Shown here: one piece after another, positions 24,287 to 32,131 of the stretch
Layout: each line of letters starts with the position of its first letter
Numbering within the stretch: position 1 is the first letter of the stretch
NCBI GenBank assembly: GCA_964396185.1
Contig: CAYNEI010000006.1
Coordinates: forward strand, 1 to 64,000
DNA from: CAYNEI01 sp964396185
Lineage (GTDB): Archaea; Thermoplasmatota; SW-10-69-26
DNA length: 64,000 bases
Direction of reading: 5' to 3'
The notes under the pieces: generated by a model
What the model was told of the DNA's origin: nothing
Databases searched by the model: none
Seen by the model: the letters and a program-made list of their open reading frames with translations, nothing else
Translations under genes and position numbers: made by a program

Positions 24287-24320
24287 CTATAGTGACCTAT
24301 AGTAATCTATAGTATTTAAC
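24287..24320 (-). promoter_or_regulatory. three 10-bp-phased ACTATAG repeats and TATA-like sequence
   Basis: CTATAGT occurs on the plus strand at 24287-24293, 24297-24303 and 24307-24313, exactly 10 bases apart, so each copy presents the same DNA face. On the minus strand these read ACTATAG and are preceded by GTTAAAT (24314-24320), which can serve as the TATA element. The antitoxin ATG begins immediately after the last repeat, implying a leaderless mRNA and repression by ribbon-helix-helix dimers. Confidence 0.7.
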
Positions 24321-24379
24321 AGCTTGTGGCCTTCGATCCTCAAGGTCCGGCAGCCTATGGTGATCGCCCCATGGCCGAA

Positions 24380-24387
24380 TTATAAAT
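24380..24387 (+). promoter_or_regulatory. TATA box of the AbrB/VapC module
   Basis: TTATAAAT is centred about 28 bases before the ATG at 24412, a textbook archaeal TATA box for a near-leaderless transcript. Confidence 0.75.
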
Positions 24388-24411
24388 ACAATTAATGAGT
24401 CATGAGATGAT

Positions 24412-24648
24412 ATGGGTGCCTCCCCCGTCAAGGAGACAACCGTGACCGAGGGATACGCTGCCAGCATCCCCGCGAGCATCCGGCGCCAGCTGGGCATCGA
24501 ACCTGGGGACAAGCTCGTGTGGAAGGCTGAGGAAGGTCGGATCCTCGTCCGGGTGAAGAAGCGTCGCCAGGGAGCGTTCCAGGACTTCGAGCCCTACGAC
24601 TTGGGCGAGGCCACCAACGCGACCGCGGACCACGACGAGGTGCACTAG
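24412..24648 (+). CDS. vapB: AbrB/SpoVT-type antitoxin
   Basis: 78 residues. The swapped-hairpin AbrB core is clear: TTVTEGYAASIPASIRRQLGI followed by EPGDKLVWKAEEGRILVRV. The C-terminal tail (about 25 residues, acidic) would occupy the toxin active site. VapC-type PIN toxin is encoded 16 bases downstream. The start is fixed by the TATA box at 24380-24387. The module is divergent from the RelBE module and shares its 125-base intergenic region. Confidence 0.85.
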   Translation: MGASPVKETTVTEGYAASIPASIRRQLGIEPGDKLVWKAEEGRILVRVKKRRQGAFQDFEPYDLGEATNATADHDEVH

Positions 24649-24664
24649 CCTGGCGCCGACCGCG

Positions 24665-25081
24665 GTGATCGACACCGGTGTCCTCGTGGGCGCGATGCTG
24701 GCACGGGACAGCTACCACGACGAGGCCGTCCCGATCTTCCAAGCTGCCGATGCTGGCACGATCCCGCCCGTTGTGGTCACGGAGTTCGTCCTCGCCGAGA
24801 CCCTGAACTTCCTCGTGAAGAAAGGGAACTCAGCGATCGGACGGGATGCGCTGGCTCGCCTGGAGGCAAGCACAGGCTTCCAGATCCGAGGCGTGCCCGC
24901 CGGCGTCGTCGACCGAGCCAAGGTCGAGGTCTTCCAGCGGTTCGACGGGCTCTCCTTCGTCGACGCGCTGACGGTGGCGTTCATGCAGGAGCATGGAATC
25001 GAGACCCTGTACTCCTTCGATGAGGGGTTCGACAAGGTCCCGAGTATCGCTCGGAGGAGCACGCTCCCGGCGCCCGGGTGA
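24665..25081 (+). CDS. vapC: VapC-type PIN-domain toxin
   Basis: 138 residues from a GTG. PIN acidic residues are in place: Asp3 in VIDTGVL, Glu in VLAETLNFL, Asp in LSFVDALTVAFM and the terminal Asp of LYSFDEGFD. VapC toxins are Mg-dependent ribonucleases acting on tRNA or rRNA and are blocked by the antitoxin encoded upstream. No ATG lies between the antitoxin stop and this GTG, so the GTG is the most likely start. Confidence 0.88.
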   Translation: MIDTGVLVGAMLARDSYHDEAVPIFQAADAGTIPPVVVTEFVLAETLNFLVKKGNSAIGRDALARLEASTGFQIRGVPAGVVDRAKVEVFQRFDGLSFVDALTVAFMQEHGIETLYSFDEGFDKVPSIARRSTLPAPG

Positions 25082-25279
25082 CCCCGAGGGGACCTCATCT
25101 GGGGGTCCTGGCCACCGGAAGCAGTCCACGACGTCTCTAGGGATGTGGGGCGGTGAACCGCATTCAGCCTTGCTCCGACCGGTGAGCACGGATCTCCTGC
25201 TCGGCCTCCCTCCTTTCGAGGCCCGCCTGCTTGAACGCGTCGTGGAGCCGGGCCAGGACCGCGGCGAACGTCCCGCGCC

Positions 25280-26119
25280 TCACTTCGTCCCCACCACGTA
25301 GGCCGCCTCGCCAGGGATCACCAGCGCATCCCCGTAGGTGTACGCCTCCAGGTTCTCGCGCGCATCGGCCAGCACGGAGGCTTGCACGTCCTCGTCCTCT
25401 TCCTCGAGGGAGTGGCCCACTGGTGTGCCTTCCAGCATGGTCTCCAGGTACTCATCCGCGCTGGCGAACACGTAGTCGTAGCTCGCCCGCTCCTCGCGCA
25501 CGTCCGTGAAGCCAGCGGCTTCCAGCAGCTCGACGAGCTCGCCCTCGCCACCCATCTCGTACGGTGTCGGGATGTAGCCGGTCTCGTCAGGCTCGGCCAG
25601 CTCCAGCATGGGCCCGATGAGCACATGGATGTGTGGCACCCGCTCGCCAGGGGCAGCCCAGACGCTCGTGGCGAACCGGCCGCCCGGGGCCAGCACGCGG
25701 TGGCTCTCGGCGATGGCCTTCTCGGGGTCCGTGAAGATCTGCAGCCCGAACCGGTTGGTCACGAGCTCGAAGGAGCCATCGTCGAGCTCCAGCTCCTCGG
25801 CATCCATGACCTGGAACTCAGCGTTGTCCAGGCCTTGCTGCTTGGCGCGCTCCTTGGCGAGCTCGATCATGCGCTCCGAGAGATCCACTCCCAGGACCTT
25901 GCCCTGAGGTCCGACCATGCGTGCCAGGGTGAGGGCAGGCTCGCCTGGCCCTGTGCCCACGTCGAGCACGCGCTCGCCCTGGCGTGGGGAGGCGGCACGG
26001 AACAGCGGGGGGTTGTACGGGGCCAAGAGCCCCAGGAAGGCCTGGTAGCGGCTTGCGCTCTCGTTCCAGGTGTCCCGCGTGTACTCCTTGTACCACTCGT
26101 CGGTGTAGGTCCAGCTCAT
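25280..26119 (-). CDS. SAM-dependent methyltransferase (UbiE/class I type)
   Basis: 279 residues. Motif I is VLDVGTGPGEPALTLA, followed by VLGVDLSERMIELAKERA (motif II) and MDAEELELDDGSFELV (acidic post-II segment). The HRVLAPGGRFATSVW strand-turn is the usual motif III. The order matches UbiE-like small-molecule methyltransferases; the substrate cannot be read from sequence. The start is the ATG at 26119, preceded by GGAGG about 9 bases away, so this transcript has a leader. The 225 bases between it and the synthetase gene hold nothing I recognise beyond a GC-rich stretch. Confidence 0.85.
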   Translation of the reverse strand: MSWTYTDEWYKEYTRDTWNESASRYQAFLGLLAPYNPPLFRAASPRQGERVLDVGTGPGEPALTLARMVGPQGKVLGVDLSERMIELAKERAKQQGLDNAEFQVMDAEELELDDGSFELVTNRFGLQIFTDPEKAIAESHRVLAPGGRFATSVWAAPGERVPHIHVLIGPMLELAEPDETGYIPTPYEMGGEGELVELLEAAGFTDVREERASYDYVFASADEYLETMLEGTPVGHSLEEEDEDVQASVLADARENLEAYTYGDALVIPGEAAYVVGTK

Positions 26120-26344
26120 GGGCGAGGTCCTCCTTGGCTTGGAACGCCAGCGGGGTACATCAGCTTACCCCGGGGATCTCAGAGGGCTCTGTCAGAGCGG
26201 TTGGATCGCGTGTCGCGGGGCTCGGCCCGCTCCGCCCGTTGGGGGTCACGGGCCGGGGCCCCGCGGTTCACCCGAACGCCCGGCGCAAACCCCGCGGTCG
26301 GTGCAGCGCCGGCCGCTCGGGCTCTTGGAGAACCTCCCACCTGG

Positions 26345-28312
26345 TCAATCGATGCGTGGGATGTTCTCCAATGCCTTCGGGTTCGCGATGCTGCTCAAAT
26401 CACCCGTGTCCTCCCCGAGCGCCTTGGCGCGGATGGCTCGTCGCAGGATCTTGGCCGTCTTCGTCCTGGGTAGGTCATCGACGAAGTGGATGCCGCCAGG
26501 CTTGAACGGCTTGCCCAGCCGATCCATGACCGCTTGGGCCAGGCGCCCTCTCGCCTCGTCCTCATCATCGACCCCCACAGGGATCGCGAAGATGTGCACG
26601 CTCTCACCCTTCACATCGTCCGGGATGCCCACAGCCGCGGCCTCGCCCACGATTCCCGTGTCCACCACGGCCGACTCGACCTCGGCTGGCCCGACACGCT
26701 TGCCGGCCACGGTGATGACGTCGTCGCTGCGGCCGTGCAGGTACCAGAAGCCGTCCTCGTCGACGGATGCGAAATCCCCGTGGAACCACGTGTCCTCCCA
26801 GCGCGACCAGTACGTCTGCTCGTAGCGCTCCGGGTCCTTCCAGAGCCCGCGCGTCATGCCTGGCCACGGGGCGGTGCAAGCGAGCTCGCCCACGGTCCCA
26901 TCCGGGACGGGGTCGCCGTCGGCGTCCACGACCTCGGTGGCGATCCCCAGGCTGGGGTGGCCAAGCGAGCACGGCTTGAGCGGCGTGATGGGCAGCGGGC
27001 TGAGGAAGCAGGCGCCCACCTCGGTGCCGCCGCTAAGGTTGATGATGGGCACCTCTCGGTCGCCTGCGTGCTCGAAGAGCCAGTCGTACGGCTCAGGGTT
27101 CCAGGGCTCGCCGGTGGAGCCCATGATGCGCAGGCTCGAGAGATCCTTCTCATCGATCCAATCGTCGCCGTGGGGGATCAGCGCGCGGATCAGCGTGGGC
27201 GAGATGCCCAGCGTGGTGATGCCGTGGCGCTCCACGAGATCCCAGACCCGGCCGGGGTCGGGGTGGGTGGGGCTGCCCTCGTAGAGGAAGACGCTGGCGC
27301 CGAGGCCAAGGGCGCCCACGACCTCCCAGGGGCCCATGATCCAGCCCATGTCCGAGAACCAGAAGAGCAGGTCGTCCTGGTGGACGTCGGTCTGGTGGGC
27401 CACCTCTTGCATGATCTTGACCATGAAGCCACCGTGGACGTGGACAGCACCCTTGGGCTTGCCCGTGGTCCCACTCGTGTAGATGACCATGAACGGGTCC
27501 TCGCTGTCCACCGGGAGGCTCTCGCGCTCCGGCGGCTGGCTGATGGTGAGCTCGTCCCAGCGAAGGTCCCGGGCGGGCGCCCACGGGATCTCGACGCCCA
27601 GGCGGTCGTAGACCACCAGGTGCTCGAGGGTGGGCACGCGCTCGGCGGCCTCGTCGGCGGTCTCCTTCATGATCACCTTCTTGCCGTTGCGGAAGAAGCC
27701 GTCGGCGGTGAGCATGACCCTGGCGTCTGCGTCGTTGAGACGGGTGGCGATGGCCTCAGGCGCGAAGCCGCTGAACAAGGGGATGAAGATGGCCCCGAGC
27801 TTGGCGATGGCCAGCACCGCGGCCACGGTCTCGGGCACCATGGGCATGAACACGCCCACCGCATCCCCCTTCCCGATGCCAAGGGACTCCAGCCCTCCAG
27901 CGAGCCGGTTGGTCTCCTCGTAGAGGCGCTGGTAGGTCCACTGCTCGACCTCGCCATCCTCGCCCTCCCAGACCACGGCGATCTCGTCGGCGCGCTCGCC
28001 GGTGGCCCAGCGGTCCACGCAGTTGAGCGCGATGTTGGTCTTGCCGCCGGTGAACCACTTGGCCCACGCGATCCCTTCGCTGGTGTCCAGCACCTGGTCG
28101 TAGGGCTCGAACCAGTCGAGCCCGAGGTGCTCCTCGATGGCTCCCCAGAACCACTCTGGATCCTCGCGTGAGCGGTTCAAGAGCTCCTCGAGGTCCGCGA
28201 TGCCGTGCTCGCGCATGAAGCGCGTGACGTTGGCGTGCTCGACGTACTCGTCTGACGGGACCCAGACCACGCCGTCGCCATGGGGGTCGGGCGCGCGGAG
28301 CTTGGAGGGCAT
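26345..28312 (-). CDS. acyl/acetyl-CoA synthetase (AMP-forming, ANL family)
   Basis: 655 residues from the ATG at 28312; the open frame continues upstream through promoter sequence and was trimmed. The phosphate loop is YTSGTTGKPKG, the A5-type motif NLSGGTEVG, the A7 aspartate WFHGDFA, and the A10 lysine lies in LPRTKTAKILRR. The N-terminal ACAS-type segment (ANVTRFMREHG, WAKWFTGGKTN, NCVDRW) places it in the acetyl/propionyl-CoA synthetase branch. It would activate a short-chain acid with ATP to an acyl-AMP and then acyl-CoA in the cytoplasm. Two 20-bp direct repeats lie 29-67 bases upstream and may control it. Confidence 0.88.
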   Translation of the reverse strand: MPSKLRAPDPHGDGVVWVPSDEYVEHANVTRFMREHGIADLEELLNRSREDPEWFWGAIEEHLGLDWFEPYDQVLDTSEGIAWAKWFTGGKTNIALNCVDRWATGERADEIAVVWEGEDGEVEQWTYQRLYEETNRLAGGLESLGIGKGDAVGVFMPMVPETVAAVLAIAKLGAIFIPLFSGFAPEAIATRLNDADARVMLTADGFFRNGKKVIMKETADEAAERVPTLEHLVVYDRLGVEIPWAPARDLRWDELTISQPPERESLPVDSEDPFMVIYTSGTTGKPKGAVHVHGGFMVKIMQEVAHQTDVHQDDLLFWFSDMGWIMGPWEVVGALGLGASVFLYEGSPTHPDPGRVWDLVERHGITTLGISPTLIRALIPHGDDWIDEKDLSSLRIMGSTGEPWNPEPYDWLFEHAGDREVPIINLSGGTEVGACFLSPLPITPLKPCSLGHPSLGIATEVVDADGDPVPDGTVGELACTAPWPGMTRGLWKDPERYEQTYWSRWEDTWFHGDFASVDEDGFWYLHGRSDDVITVAGKRVGPAEVESAVVDTGIVGEAAAVGIPDDVKGESVHIFAIPVGVDDEDEARGRLAQAVMDRLGKPFKPGGIHFVDDLPRTKTAKILRRAIRAKALGEDTGDLSSIANPKALENIPRID

Positions 28313-28682
28313 GAGGCCGGGAACGAGGGCGCTCGGGAAGAATGTAACGCGAGAACGGGGAATGTAACGCGAGAACGGAGGGAGAGGGTGGCAGACCATG
28401 GGCCTGCCCCCATCCCCATACACGTTCGTTCCCCGTCCTGACCCGCTCAAGCTAGGCCGAGCGGGCCGTGGCGCCCCGGCCGGGGTCAGGTATGGAGGCT
28501 TTGCTGGGAGGCGAGCCGATGAGGCAAGGACCTCGGCCCAGGGCGCGTGACAGGGCATGACATCGAGGGTATTTGGACCCTTCATCTGGGCTCAATGAGC
28601 GTTGAGTCTTGACCGCTCTCGGTGTCTCGGACGTGGGTACCGTGGGAGCCCCTGTGCGCGGGCAACGCTTACATCGAGCACC
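28313..28682. other. 370-base divergent intergenic region with structured element
   Basis: Holds the synthetase promoter repeats (28341-28379) and a nested inverted-repeat element. CCTGACCC (28437-28444) pairs with GGGTCAGG (28483-28490), enclosing CCGCTC/GAGCGG around 28443-28464 and GGCC-rich arms around 28465-28482, compatible with a three-way junction. The rest up to 28682 is the upstream region of the BNR gene, with a TATA-like CTTACATC near 28666-28674. No ORF here looks real. Confidence 0.45.
28341..28379 (-). promoter_or_regulatory. two perfect 20-bp-period direct repeats before the acyl-CoA synthetase
   Basis: Bases 28341-28358 and 28361-28378 carry the same sequence (AATGTAACGC followed by GAGAACGG) at a 20-bp period, two helical turns. 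On the minus strand each copy contains GTTACATT, a possible TATA-like core; the nearer one sits about 33 bases before the ATG at 28312. This may be a duplicated promoter or paired operator sites. Confidence 0.6.
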
Positions 28683-30044
28683 ATGCCTGGGGGAGATGTG
28701 CGCCTGGCCCCCTGGTTGCTCGCGTGCCTCGTCATGACCGCTGGCTGTCTTGGATCCCCGGATCCCGCTGACACGGAGCCCGAGACCATGGAGCCCAGCG
28801 TTGTTGAGCATCAGCTCACCCCCGACGATCACGCTGCCAGCGAGGTCAGCATCGCAGCCGATCCCAGTGACCCCGATCACCTGGTCGCCGCCGCCAACAG
28901 CGCCGGGCCGGAGGAGGCCGGCTTCGGCGTCTACGAGACACGGGATGCCGGAGGGACGTGGACCGCCTCCATGTTCACCCCGGATCAAGTCCGCTCGGAG
29001 CCCGCCGAAGGCCCCGCCTTCCAGTCCCTCTCGGACCCGGTGGTCGCCTTCGGACCTGGTGGCGAGCTCTACCTGGCGGGCCTTGCTTTCCTACCCACCT
29101 CGGCGGTCTTCGTGGCGGTGAGCCCGGACGGGGATAGCACGTTCGAGGAGAGCCACGTGGCCTTCGAGAGCGACGTGGTCGCCCGGTTCAACGATAAGGA
29201 GTGGATCGCGGCGAGCCCCGCTACGGGCACGCTGCTGCTGACCTGGCAGATGGAGCCCGCCCTCGACCAGCTGCGCTCGGTGGAGGCGGCCACGGGCCTC
29301 GATGTGGATGTGGGCGAGATCGTGGTGGCCCGCTCGACGGACGCGGGAGCCAGCTGGAGCGAGCCCGAGGTGGTCAGCCGGGGCCTGCACAACAACGGCA
29401 CCCAGGTCACCTACACCGAGGGCGGCGTGGCCCAGATGGCCTGGGTCAACTACGAGACCCATACCCTCGACCACATCCGCTCGACCGATGATGGGGTGAG
29501 CTGGAGCGACCCGGCTCCCATCGCCACCGTGCGCACCGTGCCACCCTTCGAGCGCTATGCGCGCATGCACACCCTGCCTGCGCTCGTGAGCCAGCCGAAC
29601 GGCTCGGGCGTGTATGCAGTCTGGCACGACGCGCGCAGCGGGGATGCGGACATCTACGCGGTGGCTTCCGGTGACGGGGGCCAGACGTGGGGGCCCGAGG
29701 TGCGCGTCAACGACGACACCGTCTCGGAGGCCATCCAGTTCTACCCATGGGCCACCGTGGCCCCGGACGGGGACCTGCACGTCACGTGGTACGATGCTCG
29801 AGAGGACCCCGACACGCCGGGGTTGCGCTTCTACCACGCCAGCGCCCCTGGCCCCGGGCTCGCGTTCTCCCCCAACGAGCCCATCTCGAACGCCACCATC
29901 CACCCCTTCGCCGATGATCCCGGGGGCTCAGCCATCTCGCTAGGCGACTACACCGGGCTTGCCGCCAGCCAGAGCGGCGTGTTCCCAGCATGGGCCAGCG
30001 TGGCCGACGACCGCGCCGTGGTTCACGCTGCGCGGATCGGGTGA
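28683..30044 (+). CDS. BNR/Asp-box lipoprotein
   Basis: About 453 residues. From the ATG at 28683 the signal is MPGGDVRLAPWLLACLVMTAGC; a GTG at 28698 gives a tighter signal and sits better relative to the TATA-like element, so the start is uncertain by five codons. The lipobox is TAGC. Asp-box motifs: TRDAGGTW, STDAGASW, STDDGVSW and SGDGGQTW. Motifs FNDKEWIAA, YAVWHDAR and HVTWYDAR are typical of secreted sialidase-like propellers of this type in bacteria and archaea. Likely a surface glycan- or protein-binding propeller. Confidence 0.8.
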   Translation: MPGGDVRLAPWLLACLVMTAGCLGSPDPADTEPETMEPSVVEHQLTPDDHAASEVSIAADPSDPDHLVAAANSAGPEEAGFGVYETRDAGGTWTASMFTPDQVRSEPAEGPAFQSLSDPVVAFGPGGELYLAGLAFLPTSAVFVAVSPDGDSTFEESHVAFESDVVARFNDKEWIAASPATGTLLLTWQMEPALDQLRSVEAATGLDVDVGEIVVARSTDAGASWSEPEVVSRGLHNNGTQVTYTEGGVAQMAWVNYETHTLDHIRSTDDGVSWSDPAPIATVRTVPPFERYARMHTLPALVSQPNGSGVYAVWHDARSGDADIYAVASGDGGQTWGPEVRVNDDTVSEAIQFYPWATVAPDGDLHVTWYDAREDPDTPGLRFYHASAPGPGLAFSPNEPISNATIHPFADDPGGSAISLGDYTGLAASQSGVFPAWASVADDRAVVHAARIG

Positions 30045-30088
30045 TTCTGGCCCTGCCATTCAAGTAGGGGCCCCGGTTATCCGCAGGC

Positions 30089-32056
30089 GTGCATGAGATC
30101 CTCGTCCCCGACGCCAGCGTGCTCGTCTCCGGCCGCTTGACCCACCTGGTCGAGACCGGCGAGCTGCGCGACGTCGACATCGTGGTCCCAGAAGCCGTGC
30201 TCGCCCAGCTTGAGTACAACGCAGTCGAGGGCCGCGAGTCCGGCGTGACCGGCATCGACGAGATCGAGCACCTCCAGCGCCTGGCCGAGACCGAGCCTAT
30301 CCGCATCTTCTTCCAGGGCGAGCGCCCGCACCCGCGATCGCTGGACAACGAGACCGAGCTGCGCGGCCTGATCCGCCAGGTCACCGAGCACGAAGGCGGC
30401 ACGCTGGTCACCAGTGACCGGGTGCAAGCCCACGTCAGCCGCGCCCGGGGCCTGGAAGTCTGGTACCTCCACCCGTGGGGTGACCAGGAGGAGCCCGACC
30501 CCGACGACCTGGAGCTCTTCGGGTACTTCGACGACGAGACCATGAGCGTGCACCTCAAGGCAGACTGCCGCCCCATCGTCAAGCGGGGCACGCCGGGCAC
30601 CATGCAGCTCCAACGCCTCGGCGAGGCGCTCATGACCCACGAGGCCATCAGCCGCATGGCCCGCGAGATCATCGAGGCCGCCCGCCGGGACCCCGACTCC
30701 TTCGTGGAGATCGAGCGGCCCGGAGCCACGGTGTGCCAACTCGGCCCCGTGCGCGTGGCCATCAGCCGACCCCCGTTCTCCGACGGCATCGAGATCACCG
30801 CCACGCGCCCCGTCGTGCGCTTAGGGCTCGAGGACTACGATCTGCCCGGCGAGATCCTGCAGCGCACCATCGATGGCTCCCGCGGCATCTTCATCAGCGG
30901 ACCACCCGGCTCGGGGAAATCCACCTTCGCCCAGGCCTTGGCCGACCGCCTCCACGAGGAGGACACGGTGGTCAAGACCATGGAGTCCCCGCGTGATCTC
31001 CAGGTGGACCCAGAGATCACCCAGTACGCGCCCTTGGACGGCTCCATGGAGCTCACAGGCGACGTCCTGCTGCTGGTCCGCCCGGACTACGTCATCTACG
31101 ATGAGGTGCGCAAGACCGAGGACTTCTCCACCTTCGCGGACATGCGCCTGGCCGGTGTTGGCCTGGTGGGTGTCACCCACGCCAACCGCGCTATCGATGC
31201 GGTCCAACGCCTGCTCGGCCGCGTCGAGCTGGGCATGATCCCCCAGGTGGTGGACACGGTCGTCCACATCCACCAGGGCCAGATCGATCAGATCCTCGAG
31301 CTCGAGCTGACGGTCAAGGTACCAGCCGGCATGACCGAGCAGGACCTGGCCCGACCCATCGTGGTGGTCAAGGACCACAAGACGAAGCGAGCTAGCTACG
31401 AGATCTACACGTACGGTGAGCAGACCGTCGTCATGCCCATCGAGAAGATCGGGCAAGGAGGCCAGGCGGACAAGCGGGACAAGCTGGCTGGCGACCAGCT
31501 CGCCTACCAGCTCAACCGACACATCGAGGGCAAGTTCGACGTCGAGATGACCAGCGCCAACCGGGCCACGATCTACGTCGAGGACTGGGAGATCGGCAAC
31601 GTCATCGGCTCCGGCGGCAGCAACGTCAAGCGCCTGGAGAACCAGGTCGGCCTCAAGCTCGACATCCGCACCTTCGCCGAACGGCGCGAAGAGCAGCGCA
31701 GCCAAGGCGGCGGCAACGCCTCGCCTAGCGGCGGGGACGGCGGTTCTCACGCAGGTGGACGCGGCGACAGCGATGGCGGTGGCGGTGGCGGGGGTGGCGG
31801 GGGAGACTGGGCGGCCAGCGGTGCCCATGGCTACCAGGAGATCCGACCCCAGCCCCGGCAGAGCCGCAAGAACCTGGTGCTCGTGCTCGACCCCGAGCTC
31901 GCTGGCGACAACGGCCAGGTCTGCATCGAGGACGAGGTGCTCTTCGAGGCCACCGTGGGACGCAACGGCGAGATCCGCGTGCGCCGCAAGAGCCGCGAGG
32001 GCCAAGAGCTCGAGCGCGCCTTCGCGGATGGCCGCGACGTGGTTGTGCGGATCTGA
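30089..32056 (+). CDS. PIN domain - VirB11-like ATPase - KH domain protein (PINA type)
   Basis: 655 residues from GTG. Residues 1-130 form a PIN domain (VPDASVLVSG, IVVPEAVLAQLEYNA, LVTSDRVQA). The centre is a type II/IV secretion-like ATPase with Walker A GPPGSGKST, Walker B-like YVIYDEVRK and GVTHANRAIDA. Near 505-535 a KH domain is visible (WEIGNVIGSGGSNVKRLENQ). A Gly/Ser-rich stretch near 550-590 separates it from a C-terminal beta domain. This arrangement is conserved in archaea; in Sulfolobus the homologous PINA is a hexameric ATPase acting on Holliday junctions with Hjm/Hjc. The same role here is inference from family membership. No operon partner is apparent. Confidence 0.9.
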   Translation: MHEILVPDASVLVSGRLTHLVETGELRDVDIVVPEAVLAQLEYNAVEGRESGVTGIDEIEHLQRLAETEPIRIFFQGERPHPRSLDNETELRGLIRQVTEHEGGTLVTSDRVQAHVSRARGLEVWYLHPWGDQEEPDPDDLELFGYFDDETMSVHLKADCRPIVKRGTPGTMQLQRLGEALMTHEAISRMAREIIEAARRDPDSFVEIERPGATVCQLGPVRVAISRPPFSDGIEITATRPVVRLGLEDYDLPGEILQRTIDGSRGIFISGPPGSGKSTFAQALADRLHEEDTVVKTMESPRDLQVDPEITQYAPLDGSMELTGDVLLLVRPDYVIYDEVRKTEDFSTFADMRLAGVGLVGVTHANRAIDAVQRLLGRVELGMIPQVVDTVVHIHQGQIDQILELELTVKVPAGMTEQDLARPIVVVKDHKTKRASYEIYTYGEQTVVMPIEKIGQGGQADKRDKLAGDQLAYQLNRHIEGKFDVEMTSANRATIYVEDWEIGNVIGSGGSNVKRLENQVGLKLDIRTFAERREEQRSQGGGNASPSGGDGGSHAGGRGDSDGGGGGGGGGGDWAASGAHGYQEIRPQPRQSRKNLVLVLDPELAGDNGQVCIEDEVLFEATVGRNGEIRVRRKSREGQELERAFADGRDVVVRI

Positions 32057-32131
32057 TCAGCAGACTTGGCGAAGAAGAGGGAGACCGGCGAGCCCGGGCC
32101 GGGCCCGCCGGTTGTCAGACTGGCTCCCAGC

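Noticed and set aside
26486..28171. Plus-strand ORF (561 codons) opposite the acyl-CoA synthetase
   Set aside because: Antisense shadow; the minus strand encodes all ANL motifs.
30089..32056. Type IV secretion or pilus ATPase
   Set aside because: The ATPase core is VirB11-like, but the N-terminal PIN and C-terminal KH domains and the lack of pilus genes point to PINA.
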